Assembly (NCBI RefSeq): GCF_051307055.1
Contig: NZ_CP149994.1
Location: 3,162,001-3,226,000, forward strand
Reading direction: 5' to 3'
From: Dryocola sp051307055
GTDB taxonomy: Bacteria; Pseudomonadota; Gammaproteobacteria; Enterobacterales; Enterobacteriaceae
Length of the DNA: 64,000 bases
Shown: in pieces, positions 33,824 through 42,918 of the stretch
Layout: the number at the start of each line of letters is the position of its first letter
How positions within the stretch are numbered: the stretch's first letter is position 1
Made by a program: the position numbers and the translations under genes
Notes under the pieces: generated by a model
Told to the model about the DNA's origin: nothing
Database searches by the model: none
Seen by the model: only the letters and a program-made list of their open reading frames with translations

Positions 33824-35259
33824 TACACAGTAATTGTCCGCCATGTGCCATTGATATTGACTTGTAAAGCCCTTACATACCAGCGTCCATACCGAACATC
33901 CCCATTACTACCAACATGACCAGTCATAAAATTACCTATTGGCGCCTCAACATCACTTGTACCACTATCTGCTCCAATTGTTCCTCGAGCACTAACTCGC
34001 ACTCCAATAACAGTGGACGTTTTTAGCGGAAATCTAGAATCACTTTCTGCTTTTGTATACGCTTGACCAGCAGGTGTGTAGCTTCCTTTTGCTTGATAAC
34101 GTGCATCAAAGTTTGCATAATTAGTAGGTACAACTTGTGTATTTACAACAATTGGTTGCCCTCCAGATGCATTTAAAGAGATTGAACCATTTGCATTTAG
34201 TGTTACTCCATTTGTCCCAATATAATTATAAAGTCCAGCGGTTCCCGCAACTCCACCTTTACCGACATACCATAAATTAGTTCCGGCTTTTTCCCTGGCT
34301 AGTAGATAAAGAGCCTGGCCGGGATCAGCATACATACTTATTGCATTTGAATTTGCTACAACAGCAAATCCACCATTTAGCGTTCCACCATTTAGAGAGA
34401 GAGCACCAATTTCTGCCGGTGTGGGCTTATACGCAGTGTCGTAAACTCTAGCCCATGCCGCCCAAGTCCCGCCATAATAAGTTCGAATATAACACTTAGA
34501 ATTTCCATATATACGATAAACTTGGGTAAAACCAGCATGCTTATAAATTTCAAGTGAACCAGCTTGTGCTTCTGGATAGTTTTTTCCAGTTGAGGCCTGC
34601 GCATTTGCTGACTGGTAGTAAAGCCCAGGGATCATAAACGTATTTAGATCGGCTGCGTCTGGAATTGGAATTGACTGACCATTGAAAATATCTTGCGCTG
34701 TTACATTAATATTCCCCGTCAAAACTCGACCATTAATGGCAGTTGTTTTCGGTACACCGTTCAGATTCACTAATGCGGATGATTTATCGGTCAAATCAGA
34801 AAGATTATTACCTCTTTGAACCGCATTAACAATGCGAGCATCATTGCCCGCAGCGACTGTCCCGGCAACCGTGCCTATATCCTGTACCGCCGCGCCTTTC
34901 AGCCCCAGGTTACCACGAGCAGTGCCTGCATTGGTTAACTCAGACAGGTTTGCCGTCGCTTTCAAATAGCGTCCGTCCAGCTGGCTGGTCGAGTTATTTA
35001 ACAGCGCTTTTAACAACGTCGCCTGTAGCGCGTCCAGGTTGCCATTGTCCAGCACGTCGTTACCGGATTTTGAGGCCATAAACGAGGCCACCACAGAGGC
35101 GATTGTCGAGGCCTGACGCCAGACTTTATTTAGCTCTTCGCTCCGGGCGATGCCGGACTGAAAGCCGGTACCCAGCGCTTCTAAATCCTCAAATTCAGGT
35201 TGTGACAATACGTTGGCGTGCTCGCCGGTGGCGAACGCCTTAAAATCATTTACAGGCAT
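33823..35259 (-). CDS. Tail fibre / receptor-binding protein
   Basis: 478 residues. The N-terminal 40 residues resemble baseplate-attachment regions of fibres (MPVNDFKAFATGEHANVLSQ); the middle carries short fibre-type repeats (LSELTNAGTARGNLGL, LSDLTDKSSALVNLNG); the C-terminal 250 residues, rich in Gly, Asn, Ser and Thr, form the probable receptor tip. Codon and base composition shift from GC-rich in the first 130 codons to AT-rich afterwards, as if the tip were swapped. It decides target specificity. It lies next to its chaperone and a surface-sugar enzyme. Confidence 0.88.
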   Translation of the reverse strand: MPVNDFKAFATGEHANVLSQPEFEDLEALGTGFQSGIARSEELNKVWRQASTIASVVASFMASKSGNDVLDNGNLDALQATLLKALLNNSTSQLDGRYLKATANLSELTNAGTARGNLGLKGAAVQDIGTVAGTVAAGNDARIVNAVQRGNNLSDLTDKSSALVNLNGVPKTTAINGRVLTGNINVTAQDIFNGQSIPIPDAADLNTFMIPGLYYQSANAQASTGKNYPEAQAGSLEIYKHAGFTQVYRIYGNSKCYIRTYYGGTWAAWARVYDTAYKPTPAEIGALSLNGGTLNGGFAVVANSNAISMYADPGQALYLLAREKAGTNLWYVGKGGVAGTAGLYNYIGTNGVTLNANGSISLNASGGQPIVVNTQVVPTNYANFDARYQAKGSYTPAGQAYTKAESDSRFPLKTSTVIGVRVSARGTIGADSGTSDVEAPIGNFMTGHVGSNGDVRYGRWYVRALQVNINGTWRTITV

Positions 35260-35261
35260 GG

Positions 35262-35837
35262 TTAACCCTCGGTAATTTCGTAATTAACGGTAATCCCACC
35301 AGGCTTTATGGCAAGATACCCCTGGCGGATAATTTCTTTGGTAATATTAGAAATAGATTTTCCCTTCACCGAAACCGTCATGGTCATATCCTGGTTATCG
35401 GAAAAGGAAATAAGAATATCTTTTTTCGGGTAAATGCTTTGTAAAATATTGGGCAGTGTTTCATTTGTTCCGTCCCAGTTGTTCGCACCAATTTTAGCGC
35501 GCAGTACCGTGCGATAGTTACTATCGTCAAGATCGATAAATCCAAATTCTGCATCGTAGCGATTTTTCCAGTAGCCGTAATCGAAACCGAGAGCCTGGCT
35601 ATCAAGAGAAAAGAAAAAATCATCAATGGGTGCCGTTATCCTTCGGGTTTGTCCAATCCACAGACCAAGATTATCCAATTGAACGCCAATCGCTTTATCA
35701 AGATCGAAGTGTGGAATTAAACTATTATTTACAAGCTGTTGTGCTGTAAATGCGGAGGTAACAGCCTCGATGGTAGTAAAGAATTTCGGTGCCTCCTGTT
35801 GCCAGGAGGGGATTAATTCACTGTATTTATTGCTCAT
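35262..35837 (-). CDS. Baseplate-to-fibre linker protein (DUF2612-like)
   Basis: 191-residue phage tail protein found after baseplate J. N-terminal helical part (LDKAIGVQLDNLGLWIGQTR) resembles the region of DUF2612/gp48-type proteins that define the baseplate edge. It overlaps baseplate J by 4 bp and ends 2 bp before the fibre, so it probably links wedge to fibre. Family naming is by resemblance and position. Confidence 0.68.
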   Translation of the reverse strand: MSNKYSELIPSWQQEAPKFFTTIEAVTSAFTAQQLVNNSLIPHFDLDKAIGVQLDNLGLWIGQTRRITAPIDDFFFSLDSQALGFDYGYWKNRYDAEFGFIDLDDSNYRTVLRAKIGANNWDGTNETLPNILQSIYPKKDILISFSDNQDMTMTVSVKGKSISNITKEIIRQGYLAIKPGGITVNYEITEG

Positions 35838-37027
35838 ACCGACACCGTTATGATGTTTATATTCGCAATGGTACTGGACAGCAGCTCATTAAACGCAACT
35901 GGCATATTAGTAGTGGAAAGGTTCCCCGCCGTTTTACCAATTTCTATTGATAAGATGTCGTAAGTATTTCCCCCGCTAGTAATATCAAGCGTGGCAGGAA
36001 CAAAGAGACGAGATAAATAAAGAGTGTCACCAATATTTAAGGAATTAATAAACTCACTCACCGATTCTTTCACCCCATTGCCGATATCGGTGGTATATCC
36101 TGTTAATGGCTTGAGTTTTATCTCAACATATACAGGAAGTGCTGTTGGGCGGAAGTAATGTATTTTTTTCGTATTACCGTAACTGTCGATAACGTTTTCT
36201 GTGGTCGTACCGTAGGTGGGAACGCCAGGCGTTTTTTTCAGCGCAATAGCTTTGGCAATGCTGCTGGCATCGCCACCATCAATAACTACGGCAATATTAT
36301 GTGCAGGAATACCGTTGTCATCGACCGTATCGGTATCGTTATCAAACACCCGCAAACGTGCCACGCCGGGAAGATTGGCCAGCGTTCCCTGTAAACCCTC
36401 AACGACAGTTTTCGAAGGCAGCGCAACTGACTTAGCCTGTCGCTGGCGTAACTCAGCGTCAGTTTCTGTCGCTCGTCCTTCTGTCGCTGCGGTAAGGTTC
36501 GCTGCGCTCTGCCAGCCAAGCGTTGGTGTGGCAATTTCGGTTATATCACCGCTTAATGCTCCGACCGCCCCCGCTACTTGGCACACCGCTGTCACCGTCG
36601 CCTTGCCATGAAGATCTAGCGTGACTTCGGCAGGCAAAGACCAGATGTTGCCTGCCGTATCACGCACCTGACCATTTTTAATCACGGTGCCGACTTTTCC
36701 CGTCAATTCTAAATCGACAGTTGAGTTACTCGCCAGTTTACGCACGATTCCGTTAATTTTTACGTTACGGGACAGCCCTTCCCCCATGCCGCTAACTGGA
36801 CTAAAGGAATTATAGGCGGCAATAGTTGTGTTATTACAGCCGTGCATGGCATAAGCAATAAGAGAAAGTAATACGCCGTCTTTGCTGTCCGGTTCGATAT
36901 AAATATCATCGCCGTAAATATCCCGGAATAGTATTTTCCATTGTTCCAGTATGGTCTGAAAGTCCGGCGCTGAAATACCATCCTGGGTAATAGTCGGCAC
37001 CATACTGTTAATCACGTTTTCATACAT
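35834..37027 (-). CDS. Baseplate J-like protein
   Basis: 397-residue wedge protein. The family pattern is clear: early SKDGVLLSLIAYAMHGC, the middle TEGRATETDAELRQRQAKS and VEGLQGTLANLPGVARLRVFDN, then a C-terminal AVVIDGGDASSIAKAIALKK. These proteins form the baseplate ring that triggers sheath contraction. It overlaps the gp25-like gene by 8 bp. Confidence 0.92.
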   Translation of the reverse strand: MYENVINSMVPTITQDGISAPDFQTILEQWKILFRDIYGDDIYIEPDSKDGVLLSLIAYAMHGCNNTTIAAYNSFSPVSGMGEGLSRNVKINGIVRKLASNSTVDLELTGKVGTVIKNGQVRDTAGNIWSLPAEVTLDLHGKATVTAVCQVAGAVGALSGDITEIATPTLGWQSAANLTAATEGRATETDAELRQRQAKSVALPSKTVVEGLQGTLANLPGVARLRVFDNDTDTVDDNGIPAHNIAVVIDGGDASSIAKAIALKKTPGVPTYGTTTENVIDSYGNTKKIHYFRPTALPVYVEIKLKPLTGYTTDIGNGVKESVSEFINSLNIGDTLYLSRLFVPATLDITSGGNTYDILSIEIGKTAGNLSTTNMPVAFNELLSSTIANINIITVSV

Positions 37028-37364
37028 CGACAGTTACCTCTCCATAGATGGTATCCAGCGTAACGCTGTAGGCCAGGCGTCGGGCGCTACTGTTATTTTG
37101 AGTATTAAATGCGGTGATCGACTTCACACCCTGCGTGCCTGTAATACGATCGCGAATGGCCAACGAATAAATATCTTCATTATGTTTACCAAGCACCGAC
37201 TGGACATAGGGCGTCCCTTCGGCCGTATCAAGAAACCATTCGCCACGCCACAAAGAAAGCCTGGTTTTAACCGCCTGCGCTACGGCCTGTGCGCTATTGC
37301 TTAAAAAGGCAGAGTCGCCACGGCCAAAAGCATAATCATTGTCGATTTCTTTACGGTATTTCAT
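37020..37364 (-). CDS. gp25/W-like baseplate wedge protein
   Basis: 114 residues, matching small wedge proteins that nucleate sheath polymerisation. Conserved features are RLSLWRGEWFLDTAEGTPY (about 35-53) and the later GVKSITAF. A contractile tail needs this protein, while flexible (siphovirus) tails lack it. Overlaps both neighbours by a few bases. Confidence 0.82.
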   Translation of the reverse strand: MKYRKEIDNDYAFGRGDSAFLSNSAQAVAQAVKTRLSLWRGEWFLDTAEGTPYVQSVLGKHNEDIYSLAIRDRITGTQGVKSITAFNTQNNSSARRLAYSVTLDTIYGEVTVDV

Positions 37365-38116
37365 CGCGGGCCTCCTGTGTTACCGCTGCCGCTTTGTACA
37401 CCGCTATGGGTGTGAGTCGTCAGGCTGATACCTCCAGCACGCACCTCGGTATCGACGCTAACCGGGCCAAGCAATGTGGCACTACCTCCCGCTGCACCTT
37501 TGCCCTGGCTGAGCGGACCGTTAATCGTGACGGCGCCGTTAAGCACTATGGTCGGTGAAGTGATTTCAGTGCCTCCCTCGGCTTTTGCCGATAGTTTCCC
37601 GGGCGTAGCCAGCGTGATGGCATGCCCGGCTGCAACCTCGATAAACGCCGCGCCGTCATCCGTTCTAAGCTGCGCCGCGCTGGTGCTTATGCCGCTGATT
37701 TTTTTGGCCTGCGACTGTGGGCCCGGGATGACAAAGGCGTCGGACAAAGAGTGCTGGCGCTCGTTTACGGGTTCCTGCGTCCCGCCGTTTTGCCACCAAA
37801 AGTCGATGGCACGGTCGGCAAATATGACCAGGCATTCATCACCACTTTTAATCGGAAACGTCAGCGTGCAACCACCTCCGCGAGGAAATACCACCGGGAC
37901 ATCCACAAGCAATGGGTAGTTGATTGAGCTTGTAGAGCCATTGCTGGCGGTTGCCATACCTTTAATTGCAGGGGCTATGGAGCAGGTAACGGTTTGAGGA
38001 TCGAAAGTTTGAATAATGCCCGGAAGGGCGACACGGAGATCGTTACTTAGCGCAGCGCTTAACGCCGCAAGGGTTTCGGCCAGTTCACCGTTCAGGGCCG
38101 ATGTGGTTAAAGCCAT
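37361..38116 (-). CDS. Central spike, Gp138-like membrane-puncturing protein
   Basis: 251-residue protein: N-terminal OB-fold like Gp138 (about 20-120; VALPGIIQTFDPQTVTCSIA and DECLVIFADRAIDFWW), then a beta-helix region of short repeats (about 155-225), and a tip with THTHSGVQSGSGNTGG near the C terminus, the His-x-His pattern that binds iron in phage spike tips. ATG 38116 is chosen because AGGAG lies about 7 bases upstream; the longer frame to 38185 overlaps the hub gene. It pierces the target's outer membrane. Confidence 0.85.
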   Translation of the reverse strand: MALTTSALNGELAETLAALSAALSNDLRVALPGIIQTFDPQTVTCSIAPAIKGMATASNGSTSSINYPLLVDVPVVFPRGGGCTLTFPIKSGDECLVIFADRAIDFWWQNGGTQEPVNERQHSLSDAFVIPGPQSQAKKISGISTSAAQLRTDDGAAFIEVAAGHAITLATPGKLSAKAEGGTEITSPTIVLNGAVTINGPLSQGKGAAGGSATLLGPVSVDTEVRAGGISLTTHTHSGVQSGSGNTGGPR

Positions 38117-38153
38117 TGGTTGCTCCTTCCTCAGGATTTTTATCGTGCAGACA

Positions 38154-39161
38154 CTACCTCGATTTTTTTGTCTGACTACCCTCACCGGCAGGGTCTTTTG
38201 AGCCAGTTGCCTGGCACATTAAATCCATATACCAGTCGTTACCTCGCGTATCGCCGTAGTAGGTGATGCCATATATTTCATAGACGCCATCTTTGCTTTT
38301 ACCCGGCGAGAAAGACCTGTTAGTCAGCTTTTTTAAATCTGGTACCGCCTGATGTAGCAAAGATTCATTGAGCAGAATTTGTCCCTTTAAACGGATATTG
38401 GGATTGATCAGGCATTTGGCATTAACGCCTGCTCCCGTCGTGCTCTGCGGCATCCCCGTCAGGCCATTGGCGGTATTAAGCGGCACTGGAGGGTGCACAA
38501 CGTGGTCTTTGCCATACATTTCAAGCCGGTCATCAAGCAGTTCCCAGCTTGCATTGCAAAGCGTTGCTATCTGAGTCAGATAGCTGCTGACTTTGCCGTG
38601 AAAGGTATAGCCACGCGGAAAAATCGTGGTTGGGAAATCAGGTAGCGTCCCGCCAGTAATGTTGTAAGGTTTTAGCCCTGCCAGAGCCAGGTCATACATA
38701 TCCTTGACGGTATAGCCTCTTGCCAGGGTGGCGCTTATTGTCGCGTAAGAGATAGCCTCATGGCCGTCGATCGCCTGCACCAGAAGCCATGTATCCGGCG
38801 TGCCGTCACTGCCAGCGAGGGTAATGCGAATATCACCGCTGAAAATCAGGCCGTAGTTGCGGCCGCCACGCTGCCCGGGATCGTCGGGGGAAATTTCATG
38901 TATGACTCCGACTTCGCTTTCGTTAACCACGGGTGTCAGTCCGTCATAGCCGGCAAACAGGCGGATCTTCGAAAATTCTTTGTCGATGATTTTGTTCGCG
39001 GTATTAAGGGCCAGGTTATAGATTTTCAGCTCAGCAACTTTAGGAGCCGTTCCGATAAACCACTCGACTTTAAACGTGGCTTTGAAACCGCTTAGCTTTA
39101 TCCCGCCGCCGTCCGTTCTGAGCAGTTGCAGTTCAAAATGCCGCAGCCAGTTTTGACTCAT
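38154..39161 (-). CDS. Baseplate hub protein
   Basis: 335-residue protein positioned between plug and spike genes. It has the pattern of phage hub proteins of this lineage: N-terminal FELQLLRTDGGGIKLSGFKA, then tandem beta domains including IRITLAGSDGTPDTWLLVQA and the middle YTFHGKVSSYLTQIATLCNA. The hub sits at the tube tip and holds the spike. Family assignment rests on gene order and on resemblance to gp27/gp44-type domains. Confidence 0.72.
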   Translation of the reverse strand: MSQNWLRHFELQLLRTDGGGIKLSGFKATFKVEWFIGTAPKVAELKIYNLALNTANKIIDKEFSKIRLFAGYDGLTPVVNESEVGVIHEISPDDPGQRGGRNYGLIFSGDIRITLAGSDGTPDTWLLVQAIDGHEAISYATISATLARGYTVKDMYDLALAGLKPYNITGGTLPDFPTTIFPRGYTFHGKVSSYLTQIATLCNASWELLDDRLEMYGKDHVVHPPVPLNTANGLTGMPQSTTGAGVNAKCLINPNIRLKGQILLNESLLHQAVPDLKKLTNRSFSPGKSKDGVYEIYGITYYGDTRGNDWYMDLMCQATGSKDPAGEGSQTKKSR

Positions 39162-39196
39162 AGTTTCTCCATTAAAAAACCTGCCGCAGCAGGTTT

Positions 39197-39505
39197 TTAG
39201 TTTTGGGTGACGAAGTAGAGGTGACTTCGGAAACCGAGATTGGTTTTGGTAGGATATTCCTGAGCGACATCCTCAGAGACAACAAACAGACCACCGGTCA
39301 AATTGAGGTGCTTGTAAGGTGCCAACAAATCCACGCCGGGCACCAGCGGAATACCGTTAATAATCGACGTGTAGTCTGTTTCAAGAAGATCAAGTATCCA
39401 GCTGGCCTCATCGCGATACATCACGCGTAGCCGGAGCTGCCTGCCGCCGAGCCTAATAGTGAAAGTCTGGTTATCCGCGCTAAGCGGAATTTCTACTGCT
39501 GACAT
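39197..39505 (-). CDS. Baseplate plug protein (Pam3 gp18-like)
   Basis: 102 residues with the family pattern: IPLSADNQTFTIRLGG, WILDLLETD, GIPLVPGVDLLAPYKHL and the ending LGFRSHLYFV. Plug proteins close the tube at the baseplate in the minimal contractile tail of cyanophage Pam3 and relatives. It lies between hub and Dit-like genes. Confidence 0.8.
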   Translation of the reverse strand: MSAVEIPLSADNQTFTIRLGGRQLRLRVMYRDEASWILDLLETDYTSIINGIPLVPGVDLLAPYKHLNLTGGLFVVSEDVAQEYPTKTNLGFRSHLYFVTQN

Positions 39506-39516
39506 AATGACTCCCG

Positions 39517-40086
39517 CTAAGCTTGAGTATCGTTAAAGGGAAATATGGTTACCGTTCCCGCCGGTAGGGTAGTTTTAGTGCCGCCATTTTGCGTTGGCGC
39601 AGTGCTGACACCGTTTTTCATAGCGGATTTATCGGCAGTGGGGATATTTTCCGTTGAGGAAAACAGAACCTCTACCAGCGTGAGTGAACAGGTCAGAATG
39701 TGCTGCGTGGTTTTATCGGTAGTGACTTCAATCTGACGCATGAGCATGTTGCTGTAGGTCCGTTTGCTCGTCACTACTTCGAAAGGCTCACAGGTTTTTT
39801 GCAGATTGAGGAGCTGCTGATAGACCTCCGTAGGGTTTAATCCCACCGTTATTCCATAAGCAGCCGTATCGGCAAAATCCAACAGCGAGCCACCGCTGGA
39901 AAAACTGCAGTCAATTATCACTTCCCCGGGTTTGACCCAAGCATGATCGCTGATATTGGCGCCTGCCTGTACAGGGTGAGACGTGATCTCAATGCTGTCG
40001 GTATGTTTTTCTCTTACTACAACCTGAGGGACGATCAAACCAATATGCCGGGTACGGCTTTGAAAGAGGGCCGACATGCTATTCAT
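39517..40086 (-). CDS. Dit-like tail protein
   Basis: 189 residues. The N-terminal domain (IGLIVPQVVVREKHTDSIEI, then SHPVQAGANISDHAWVKPGE) matches the Dit-like family found right after tape-measure genes in DUF3383-type tails. It probably makes the ring joining tube and baseplate. It overlaps the tape measure gene by 1 bp. Confidence 0.8.
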   Translation of the reverse strand: MNSMSALFQSRTRHIGLIVPQVVVREKHTDSIEITSHPVQAGANISDHAWVKPGEVIIDCSFSSGGSLLDFADTAAYGITVGLNPTEVYQQLLNLQKTCEPFEVVTSKRTYSNMLMRQIEVTTDKTTQHILTCSLTLVEVLFSSTENIPTADKSAMKNGVSTAPTQNGGTKTTLPAGTVTIFPFNDTQA

Positions 40087-41879
40087 CAGGTTAAACCTCC
40101 TGAATATTGTTGCGCCTGGCGGGCGTAAACGTTCAGTTGCCGCCGTTCCACTTCCTCACCGGTAGCGTAAGGATCGCGGGCGTTATAGATGGCAATATCG
40201 GTTTTGTTGTTCCAGGTAGGTGAACTGATGTTGCCAGGCGCTGTTTGCATTAGATCGCTGCTCCAGGCGTAGCGTTGATTATCAAAACCAGCACCTCCCG
40301 GCAGCAATGCCGATAAATCAGAAGCAGCAAGAGTGTCCATTATTTTTGGCAACAGCGTTGAAGTGCTGCCCTCTTCCCGGCGAGTATTTTTCTTTTCACC
40401 TTTCGTTGCCCAGCCAACGAAACCGTCCCACGCCTGCGTCGCTTTTTTCCCTATATAATCGCCCCCTTTTTGTGCAAGCCATTCCGTAGGGGTATTCGTT
40501 ATTCCGCCAGTAATCAGGTCTTTTCCAATACTGGCCACTTCAGCCCAGTTTCCTTCCTTAAGGGCGCCAAGCAATTTGCCGATTTTTTGCAGCGTTTCAC
40601 CCAGCTCGTTGAAATTATCGATCAGCCCCTGAAAAAGGGTCGAGATGGACCACGAACTGAAGTCGATTCCCAGCAACGCCATAAAATCGCTAAAGAGGGT
40701 TTTAACGATGTTTGCCAGCTCACCAATCGCTTGTGACGCAAGGGTTATGACAGGCTCCCATTTGCCCCAGTCAATTAAGCTGTCGCTTCCCGATTTCCAC
40801 TTCTGGTAGTCGTTGTAAAGCAGGCCTATTGCAGCAACAAGGGAAAGGATGATGCCGATGGGTGAAGCCATAAATGCGCTGTTGAGCACCAGCCAGGCCC
40901 CTGCCAGGCCCGTCAGCGCGGCAATGAACGATTGAGATTCACCGTCAAGCGTGTCCCACCAGTCTGCGACATCAGTTACCAGGTCAATAATGCCGCTCAG
41001 CGCATCGGTAAAGACTTCACCAAACCAGATAGCAATTGCGCCTGCTTTGCTGAGCACATTTTCAATCTGCGGAGCTTTAGAGAGTAATTTTTCCGTTAAG
41101 TTAGTGACAGGATCCGAGAGGCCTTGCGCGAGGTTTCCGCTCAACTTCTTGCCAAACAGATCCACTACGGAAGACATCCGGCGCCACGAAACCATAAACT
41201 GCGTGGATTGGTCGGCGCTTTTTTCAGCGTTTAAGTCAGTTGCTTGCATCAGGCGTTGATAATCATCGGCGTACTGAGCAAGCCCGTGTTGCATGCCGTT
41301 AAGCGTACCTTCATCAATCCCTAATAAACCGGCCTGAAGGCTGGCTTCGTTTTTATCCATGCCTCCTAGCGATTGAGCAAGCTGTAGAAAAACCTCAGCG
41401 TTATCACGCTTTGAGCCATCTTCACCACGAGTGGTTACGCCCATTTTGTTGAGGAGTACTTCGCCTGCTTTATCGGTATTCCATAACGCACTTACGTTTT
41501 TAATCGAGCCTTCCAGCGTTTTTTGATCGCCACCGGATTGCTCGGATGCATATTTTATGGACTGGTATTTGTCCACGCTCATATCAAGCATTTGAGCTGA
41601 CTGAGCATCTTTCTCCATGCCATCCAGCGTTTCCAGAAAATAGTTTCCTGATTTTACTGCCGGTTGGATCACGAACTCATTAAGCGTTTGCAGGCCCTTT
41701 GCCAGCTTCTCGTAGGTGGTTGTTTGCTCTGTAACCTTATTTGACGCCAGCCTGTTTTCAATATTGATAAAAACAGCGCTTAGCCTGTCGACCAGGCCTG
41801 TCATGCGGTCAGTTAATTTTTCGCCTTTCCACCTATCAGGCAGCGAGAAATAAGGGACAAGCTGCGTGCTATCGCTCAT
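40086..41879 (-). CDS. Tail tape measure protein
   Basis: 597-residue protein with long helical stretches and a hydrophobic central region (about 295-355; FIAALTGLAGAWLVLNSAFM, then GIILSLVAAIGLLYN), as in tape measures that set tail length. At the usual 0.15 nm per residue this implies a tail of about 90 nm, in the range of known R-type particles and short contractile tails. It starts within the frameshift product of the tail chaperone. Confidence 0.88.
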   Translation of the reverse strand: MSDSTQLVPYFSLPDRWKGEKLTDRMTGLVDRLSAVFINIENRLASNKVTEQTTTYEKLAKGLQTLNEFVIQPAVKSGNYFLETLDGMEKDAQSAQMLDMSVDKYQSIKYASEQSGGDQKTLEGSIKNVSALWNTDKAGEVLLNKMGVTTRGEDGSKRDNAEVFLQLAQSLGGMDKNEASLQAGLLGIDEGTLNGMQHGLAQYADDYQRLMQATDLNAEKSADQSTQFMVSWRRMSSVVDLFGKKLSGNLAQGLSDPVTNLTEKLLSKAPQIENVLSKAGAIAIWFGEVFTDALSGIIDLVTDVADWWDTLDGESQSFIAALTGLAGAWLVLNSAFMASPIGIILSLVAAIGLLYNDYQKWKSGSDSLIDWGKWEPVITLASQAIGELANIVKTLFSDFMALLGIDFSSWSISTLFQGLIDNFNELGETLQKIGKLLGALKEGNWAEVASIGKDLITGGITNTPTEWLAQKGGDYIGKKATQAWDGFVGWATKGEKKNTRREEGSTSTLLPKIMDTLAASDLSALLPGGAGFDNQRYAWSSDLMQTAPGNISSPTWNNKTDIAIYNARDPYATGEEVERRQLNVYARQAQQYSGGLT

Positions 41880-42111
41880 TTTCTTCTCTCCAGCGTGCGA
41901 TGCGGGCCCTGTTATCGGCCCGCATCTCCAGGTAATCGTTCATCAGCGCGATGTCATACAGATCCACCGCGCCGCTTTTCAGATCCTGCCAGCTCAGCCC
42001 AAAAACCTCCGCCGGGCGGAGGATGTAATCTTCTCCGCCCGGCAGGGTATCAAGCTTCAGGCCGCTGCCTGGTCCTGGGACGGCGGGCCGGGGAGTTCTT
42101 GCAAAAAATTT
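41869..42111 (-). CDS. Tail assembly chaperone C-terminal extension, reached by -1 frameshift
   Basis: An open reading of about 80 codons in the -1 frame runs from the slippery run AAATTTTTTG (42102-42111) to TAG at 41869-41871. It has no start codon of its own before LMNDYLEM near its end. Its translation (for example LRPAEVFGLSWQDLKSG and LMNDYLEMRADNRARIARW) looks like the conserved second part of tail chaperones. The slip run contains two canonical heptamers, A-AAT-TTT and T-TTT-TTG, in the frame of the upstream gene. This is the G/GT arrangement seen before most tape measure genes. Confidence 0.72.
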   Translation of the reverse strand, partial: KFFARTPRPAVPGPGSGLKLDTLPGGEDYILRPAEVFGLSWQDLKSGAVDLYDIALMNDYLEMRADNRARIARWREENER

Positions 42112-42464
42112 CCCAGCGAATCGGCCACCACCCGGGCTACAAGCTGCAGCAAGGTCATCAGGTCGATGTCGTCAAAGGCAAGCGTCTGCTGGTTCATCAC
42201 CGGCACCCAGGATTTCATATGGCTGCGGCTCACTACCTGCAGGCAGGGATAAAGAATGGCATTGCAGTCTTCTTCGCTGAGATCCGACAGCGTACGGGCG
42301 ATTTTCGGCAAAACGGTTTCGAGGGCGTTGCCGCCCTCCTGCAATTTGCGAAAATCACCCACGATGCCGGCCAGCACAGGCAGCAGCTTGCGGGCGACTT
42401 TTAGCTGGTCGAATACGTTTAGCTTGCCGATGCGGTAATCCGTCTCTTTAAAGGTGATTTCCAT
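42057..42464 (-). CDS. Tail assembly chaperone (short form)
   Basis: 135-residue protein upstream of the tape measure gene, the usual place for the tail assembly chaperone. It is helical (KVARKLLPVLAGIVGDFRKL; LSDLSEEDCNAILYPCLQVV) and lacks structural-protein features. The short form ends at 42057; the slip site at codons 118-121 lets some ribosomes make the longer form. It lies 3 bp after the tube gene. Confidence 0.82.
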   Translation of the reverse strand: MEITFKETDYRIGKLNVFDQLKVARKLLPVLAGIVGDFRKLQEGGNALETVLPKIARTLSDLSEEDCNAILYPCLQVVSRSHMKSWVPVMNQQTLAFDDIDLMTLLQLVARVVADSLGNFLQELPGPPSQDQAAA

Positions 42465-42467
42465 GGC

Positions 42468-42908
42468 TTAAAACTCCCCCAGCACCTGGTCGATTTTGCC
42501 GCAGTCAAATACCCAGGCGACGCTGCCGCCTTCTTTGCCGTTTTTGTTGTCCGGCAGCTTCTGGAAAGCAACGGCGTTAGCAGTCACTGAGTCGCCGGAG
42601 GAGGTATTGCGGATAACGATAGCGTTACGTCCCCACGTAGCTGAAGAGAGCGTCTGGGCATTGTATGCCTGAGATAGTTTTTTGTTCGCCGGTGAGGTTT
42701 TCATCAGCGTGACGGTAATGGTGCCGCTTTTATCCGGGCTCATGCTCTGCATAACTTCGCCATCAATGCCGATGGTCATGGTGTTTTTGGCGTTGGCCAA
42801 AGAAACCGTAATGCCCTCCTCAGCGTTCGCAGAACCTGCGCCCAAATCGATAATGCCGGTTGGACCTGCAAAGGATGCCGTGACATCCATAAAAGAATAA
42901 GTACCCAT
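42468..42908 (-). CDS. Tail tube protein (DUF3277-like)
   Basis: 146 residues, the size of a tail tube subunit. Family features: MGTYSFMDVTASFAGPTG at the start, a middle TIGIDGEVMQSMSPDKSGTI and the end VAWVFDCGKIDQVLG. Placed between sheath and chaperone genes as in other DUF3383/DUF3277 tails. It polymerises into the inner tube that punctures the target. Confidence 0.88.
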   Translation of the reverse strand: MGTYSFMDVTASFAGPTGIIDLGAGSANAEEGITVSLANAKNTMTIGIDGEVMQSMSPDKSGTITVTLMKTSPANKKLSQAYNAQTLSSATWGRNAIVIRNTSSGDSVTANAVAFQKLPDNKNGKEGGSVAWVFDCGKIDQVLGEF

Positions 42909-42918
42909 TTAACTCTCC

